A program made the position numbers and the translations under genes. Under the pieces are notes generated by a model. The model did no database searches. It saw nothing but the letters and a program-made list of their open reading frames with translations, and had not been told where the DNA came from. A stretch of DNA of 64,000 bases from CAJXQU01 sp965223825 (lineage in GTDB: Bacteria > Pseudomonadota > Gammaproteobacteria > CAJXQU01), in the NCBI GenBank assembly GCA_965223825.1, contig OZ245018.1, positions 1,116,001 to 1,180,000 of the forward strand, in the 5' to 3' direction. Below, piece by piece: positions 60,610 to 64,000 of this stretch; positions within the stretch are counted from its first letter, which is position 1, and the number at the start of each line of letters is the position of its first letter.

Positions 60610-61843
60610 AAAGGTAAATTTTGCATGGCCCGTCACATCGGAAAATGCGCTGGTCTATCAACACTTCCAATCTGAGGTTGATCGACTCGCTAACATTTTA
60701 GTTGTTAACCGTATTGTGGTGTTTGGTGCCGGTATTCGTGGTTGTTGTTTACTTGAAATTTTAGAAAAAAAAGGTTTTGTAAATATTGTCTTTTGTGATA
60801 ACAACCCTGAAAAACAAGGTAATTTAATCAACCACTATGACATTCTTTCGCTGGAAGCGGTTTTGGATTATAGCAACGATCAGGTTTTCCTTATCGCACC
60901 AGAAAACAGCCAGTCAATGAGTGAACAACTAAACCATTCCGGTTTAAAAGAAGATCAGGATTGGTTCTCTTTTGATATCTCTGTTTATGATGCTTACATT
61001 GCTGAATACCATCGGACTGCTTCTAATCCATTATTGGTCATGGGTGACTGCGCTTTTTCACATATATCTTTAAATGATGAAAATACTGATCCCCTTGGAA
61101 ATATGATTAAAGCACAGCTAGGAAGTGAGCGATGTAAAGTGCTAGCAATGCATGGGATTGGTCACCAAGCAAATTATCATATTATAAATGCCTTGCTTGA
61201 TCAGGGAGAACGTCCGTCTTCGGTCTTATTATTAACGGTGCTGGAAGTATTAACACCCAAAGCGCACATCATGCCTCGGACGCAACATCCGACCCTTATT
61301 CAAAACCTAGCCAACACTGTTAAGAATCCGAGAGAGTCGTTCATCGACTATGCAAAACTAACTGAAGAAAGGTTTAATCGTTTTCAAGTAGAGTCATTTG
61401 CATTATCGACTAATACTTCAAAGTCAGCTGATGATACAAGTGAAAAGCTATTTATGAAAATGAATTACCTTTTCAAACTTCGTGAAGAAACTGAAGGTGT
61501 CGTATATCTAAAAAAAATCATCAGATTGTTCAATGAACTCGATATTCCGATCACGTTGTATATACCACCTGTGAACTATGAACAGGGTGCACGATATTTC
61601 AGTTCGGATTTTAAAACTCAATATGAAGCTAATTTTGGAAAATTGTTCCAATATTTAGACAATGAGGATTTAAAATACAGTGTTGTCGATGCAAGTTACC
61701 TACTTAATGACATTGATTTTGCTGCAGCAAACACAATTGATGAAACGTCGAACTACATCGGTCGCAAAAAGCAACTGTCGTTCTTAAGTCGATTTGAACC
61801 ATTTAAACAGTTGTCGGGGCAGGTAGGGGAATATTGTGATTAA
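60602..61843 (+). CDS. Two-domain protein: Rossmann-like N-terminus plus SGNH-like C-terminus
   Basis: I do not recognise this as a known family. The N-terminal ~120 residues form a Rossmann-like unit (IVVFGAGIRGCCLLEILEKKG, IVFCDNNPEKQG, YDILSLEAV), resembling nucleotide-sugar-associated domains. The C-terminal ~270 residues look SGNH/DltD-like, with a block I-like LLVMGDCAFS (148-153) where Cys replaces the usual Ser, YIPPVNYEQGARYF, and a final TSNYIGRKKQ that resembles the last block with the His missing. An altered or inactive acyltransferase/esterase is possible. It overlaps the previous gene and the next adenylation gene by eight bases each. Confidence 0.7.
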   Translation: MSEKVNFAWPVTSENALVYQHFQSEVDRLANILVVNRIVVFGAGIRGCCLLEILEKKGFVNIVFCDNNPEKQGNLINHYDILSLEAVLDYSNDQVFLIAPENSQSMSEQLNHSGLKEDQDWFSFDISVYDAYIAEYHRTASNPLLVMGDCAFSHISLNDENTDPLGNMIKAQLGSERCKVLAMHGIGHQANYHIINALLDQGERPSSVLLLTVLEVLTPKAHIMPRTQHPTLIQNLANTVKNPRESFIDYAKLTEERFNRFQVESFALSTNTSKSADDTSEKLFMKMNYLFKLREETEGVVYLKKIIRLFNELDIPITLYIPPVNYEQGARYFSSDFKTQYEANFGKLFQYLDNEDLKYSVVDASYLLNDIDFAAANTIDETSNYIGRKKQLSFLSRFEPFKQLSGQVGEYCD

Positions 61844-63356
61844 TGTATTGGAGTACCTACAAGCCACAGCAGAAAAATTCCCTAATAAAGTAGCTTTCAG
61901 AGATGAGAATAAAAAATTAACTTTTGCACAATTGAATCAACAAAGCCAAGATTTTGCATATCGCCTAGTGGATGCATTAGAAGAGAAGGTTCGACAACCC
62001 GTTGCTATTTTTTTACCAAAAAGTGTTGATTGTATCGTTGCTATTTCAGCAACCCTCTACAGTGGTAATTTCTACAGTCCAATCGATACAACGATGCCGA
62101 AAGAAAGGTTAAAGAAACTATTCGATAACCTTCGTCCTGCTATAATAATAACGAACTCTGATTGCATTGAAGCACTTAAAACGGTTTCACCTGACGCAAG
62201 CCTGATAAACATTAGTCAACTGTCGGGCATGGAATCAAAAAAAAGATCGTTAAAGAACATTCAATGCAAAGTTATTGACGCCGATCCAGTTTATGTCATG
62301 TTTACCTCTGGTTCGACAGGTGTACCAAAAGGTGTTGTTGTTAGTCATCGGTCTGTGATTGATTATATTGAATGGTTGTCAGTAACATTTACTTTTGATG
62401 AACGAACGATCTTGGGTAATCAAGCCCCGTTATTTTTTGATAACTCTATTTTAGATGTCTACACTACATTTAAGAATGCATGTGAAACGGTCATTATTCC
62501 AGAAGAAAAGTTTCTCTCACCTAAACGGCTTTGTCATTATTTACAGGATAAAGAGATCAATTCAATATTTTGGGTGCCGTCAGCATTAGTGTTGATAGCA
62601 AACTCGGGTGTGTTAAAAAATAATGCGCCGGAAAAGTTAAGTCAGATCCTGTTTTGTGGAGAAGTCATGCCAACGAAACATCTGAATACGTGGAGACAAG
62701 CAGTCCCAAATGCTCAGTACGCAAATCTGTATGGACCTACTGAGATTACTGATGTTTGTGCCTATTTTATTATTGATCGAGACTTTAATGATGCTGAGAA
62801 GTTACCAATAGGGCATGCCTGCAGGAATGCAGAAATCATTGTGTTGAATGAAGATAATAAAAAAGTACTAAACAGTGAAAGTGGTGAGTTGTGCGTAAGA
62901 GGGGCATGTTTATCTAGCGGATATTACGGAAATATGGAAGTAAGTGCTGATTCATTCATGCAGAACCCGTTAAATACATTATATGAAGATAAAATTTATC
63001 GGACGGGCGATCTTGTTTATTATAACGAACGTGGAGAGTTAGTCTATTTAGGCCGCAAAGATAACCAGATCAAACACCTGGGCTATCGCATCGAATTAGG
63101 TGAGATTGAAAGCATTACAATCTCACATAACAAAATCAAAAACTGCTGTGCAATGTATGATAGAGATAGTCAGCAGATCATACTGGCTATCACACCAGAG
63201 GATGTTGATAAAATTGAATTATATAATCATTTGAAAATAGGGTTGCCACGTTACATGTTACCCAGTCTTATCAAGTCGTTACCTAGTCTCCCGCTGAATG
63301 CAAATAGTAAAATAGATCGGTTAAAAACCTTTGAATTAATGCAGTCTGTTAAATAG
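61836..63356 (+). CDS. Stand-alone adenylation enzyme (DltA-like amino acid:carrier ligase)
   Basis: This 506-residue ANL-superfamily enzyme is the size of DltA. Core motifs are intact: A3 MFTSGSTGVPKG (~155-166), A5 YGPTEITD, A7 YRTGDLV, A8 GRKDNQIKHLGYRIELGEIE and the A10 lysine in NANSKIDR. The A4 region has FDNS (201-204), whose Asp typically contacts the alpha-amino group in amino-acid-activating enzymes, so an amino acid substrate is more likely than a fatty acid. It probably charges the adjacent carrier protein. The start is GTG at 61836 behind AGGGGA. Confidence 0.88.
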   Translation: MINVLEYLQATAEKFPNKVAFRDENKKLTFAQLNQQSQDFAYRLVDALEEKVRQPVAIFLPKSVDCIVAISATLYSGNFYSPIDTTMPKERLKKLFDNLRPAIIITNSDCIEALKTVSPDASLINISQLSGMESKKRSLKNIQCKVIDADPVYVMFTSGSTGVPKGVVVSHRSVIDYIEWLSVTFTFDERTILGNQAPLFFDNSILDVYTTFKNACETVIIPEEKFLSPKRLCHYLQDKEINSIFWVPSALVLIANSGVLKNNAPEKLSQILFCGEVMPTKHLNTWRQAVPNAQYANLYGPTEITDVCAYFIIDRDFNDAEKLPIGHACRNAEIIVLNEDNKKVLNSESGELCVRGACLSSGYYGNMEVSADSFMQNPLNTLYEDKIYRTGDLVYYNERGELVYLGRKDNQIKHLGYRIELGEIESITISHNKIKNCCAMYDRDSQQIILAITPEDVDKIELYNHLKIGLPRYMLPSLIKSLPSLPLNANSKIDRLKTFELMQSVK

Positions 63357-63366
63357 AAACTTTAAA

Positions 63367-63600
63367 ATGATAGAAGATAAAGTATTAGCTCTTCTCAGGG
63401 AGCTAAAGCCCTATGAGAAAATTAAAGAAGATACTGAATTAATAAAAAGTGGAATATTAGATTCGCTAGCTATTTTTAGCCTAGTCACTGAATTAGAGGA
63501 TGAGTTTAAAATCGAAATTGATGAAGATGAAATAACGGCGGCTAACTTTTCAACCCCTTTGCATATTGAAACCCTTATTACAAACAGTAATAAAGTATAG
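63367..63600 (+). CDS. Acyl/aminoacyl carrier protein
   Basis: This 77-residue four-helix carrier protein has the phosphopantetheine attachment Ser33 in SGILDSLAIF and an acidic helix II-III (ELEDEFKIEIDEDEI). Its position 10 bases after the DltA-like gene fits a DltC-like role as acceptor of the activated acid. It needs a phosphopantetheinyl transferase, not seen here. Confidence 0.92.
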   Translation: MIEDKVLALLRELKPYEKIKEDTELIKSGILDSLAIFSLVTELEDEFKIEIDEDEITAANFSTPLHIETLITNSNKV

Positions 63601-63614
63601 ATAACGAGACGACT

Positions 63615-64000
63615 GTGGTAATAGAACCTAACTCACCTATAGAATTAAAATCAAAACTATCAAAACGATCAGTAATATTATTTGGTGCAGGGGGACTTGG
63701 GTTAAAAATAGCTAAATATTGTTCTTCAACAGATATTGAAATAGTCGGCTTTGCAGATTCCCATGCGACAGGCATGGTGGAAGGCTATGAAATATATTCA
63801 CCGCAAAAGTTAGTAGAAGAATTTCCAGATGCACATATCATTATTTCATCAAATATTTTTCATGATGAGATTAAGAATAAGCTATTAGACCTTGGGTTTT
63901 CTGAACAACAGCTATTTTCGTACAAATTATTTATTAAAAATGAGATAACTTGGAACGATCTAGAAAAAACAGCGAGCTGGAATAGAATGAAGATCCGAGT
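63615..64000 (+). CDS. Rossmann-like sugar-metabolism protein, N-terminal part
   Basis: An open frame runs from GTG 63615, 15 bases after the carrier protein stop, to the window edge. The visible ~128 residues start with a dinucleotide-fold segment (VILFGAGGLGLKIAKYC), then IVGFADSHATGMVEGYEIYSPQKLV and IIISSNIFHDEI. It resembles the N-terminal domain of the two-domain protein at 60602 and the PglD/FkbM-associated Rossmann domains. The rest lies outside, so the function stays open. No other start fits better; a fairly weak ACGAGACG lies upstream. Confidence 0.75.
   Translation, partial: MVIEPNSPIELKSKLSKRSVILFGAGGLGLKIAKYCSSTDIEIVGFADSHATGMVEGYEIYSPQKLVEEFPDAHIIISSNIFHDEIKNKLLDLGFSEQQLFSYKLFIKNEITWNDLEKTASWNRMKIR

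Overview
The window is a gene-dense stretch of a chromosome from a Gram-negative bacterium, most likely a gammaproteobacterium. The evidence is the order nuoHIJKLMN, the lepA-lepB-DUF4845-rnc-era-recO block, the pyrG-kdsA-eno-ftsB-ispD-ispF block, a bcsABZC cellulose operon and flgJKL. A MxaJ/XoxJ-type periplasmic protein next to two pseudoazurin-like cupredoxins suggests a methylotroph, with a Methylophaga-like organism as one candidate. That placement is inference; I had no database. I found no rRNA, tRNA, CRISPR array or insertion sequence by eye.

Layout. 1-6615: the 3' half of the complex I operon (end of nuoH, then nuoI to nuoN), with overlapping stop/start codons throughout and a secreted protein of unknown function overlapping the end of nuoN. 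7984-12687: polyamine genes, with speA on the plus strand and a minus-strand deoxyhypusine-synthase-like gene coupled to speB and followed by a methyltransferase gene. 12947-22604: a lone GAF protein, then the minus-strand cellulose operon bcsA-bcsB-bcsZ-bcsC. 22813-30785: fabI on the minus strand, diverging from a Yej/Dpp-type oligopeptide ABC transporter operon that also carries a YciA-type thioesterase and a MESH1-type alarmone hydrolase. 30869-35947: a PEP-CTERM-like metalloprotease, a small membrane protein, a K+ channel with two RCK domains, and a secreted glycoside hydrolase with calcium-binding repeats. 36094-41460: the lepA to recO block. 41480-44736: two cupredoxins, the MxaJ-like protein and an unknown exported protein. 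44807-51179: a DMT transporter, then pyrG to ispF. 51264-54392: a large secreted HzsA-like single-haem protein with VCBS repeats. 54749-55243: an ATP-binding gene interrupted by one in-frame stop codon. 55407-59381: flgJ, flgK and flgL behind a sigma-54-type promoter. 59578-64000: an increasingly A+T-rich cluster encoding a radical SAM/SPASM protein, a Rossmann plus SGNH-like protein, a DltA-like adenylation enzyme, an acyl carrier protein, and a Rossmann protein that runs off the end.

The strongest candidate for an undescribed system is 59578-64000. It looks like an aminoacyl or acyl-carrier pathway modifying a glycan or flagellin, and it lies immediately after flgKL. Secondary candidates are the SpeA / DHS-like / SpeB polyamine route, the paired cupredoxins beside MxaJ, and the HzsA-like VCBS protein, which has a 9-G tract near its N-terminus and a CRP-type palindrome upstream.
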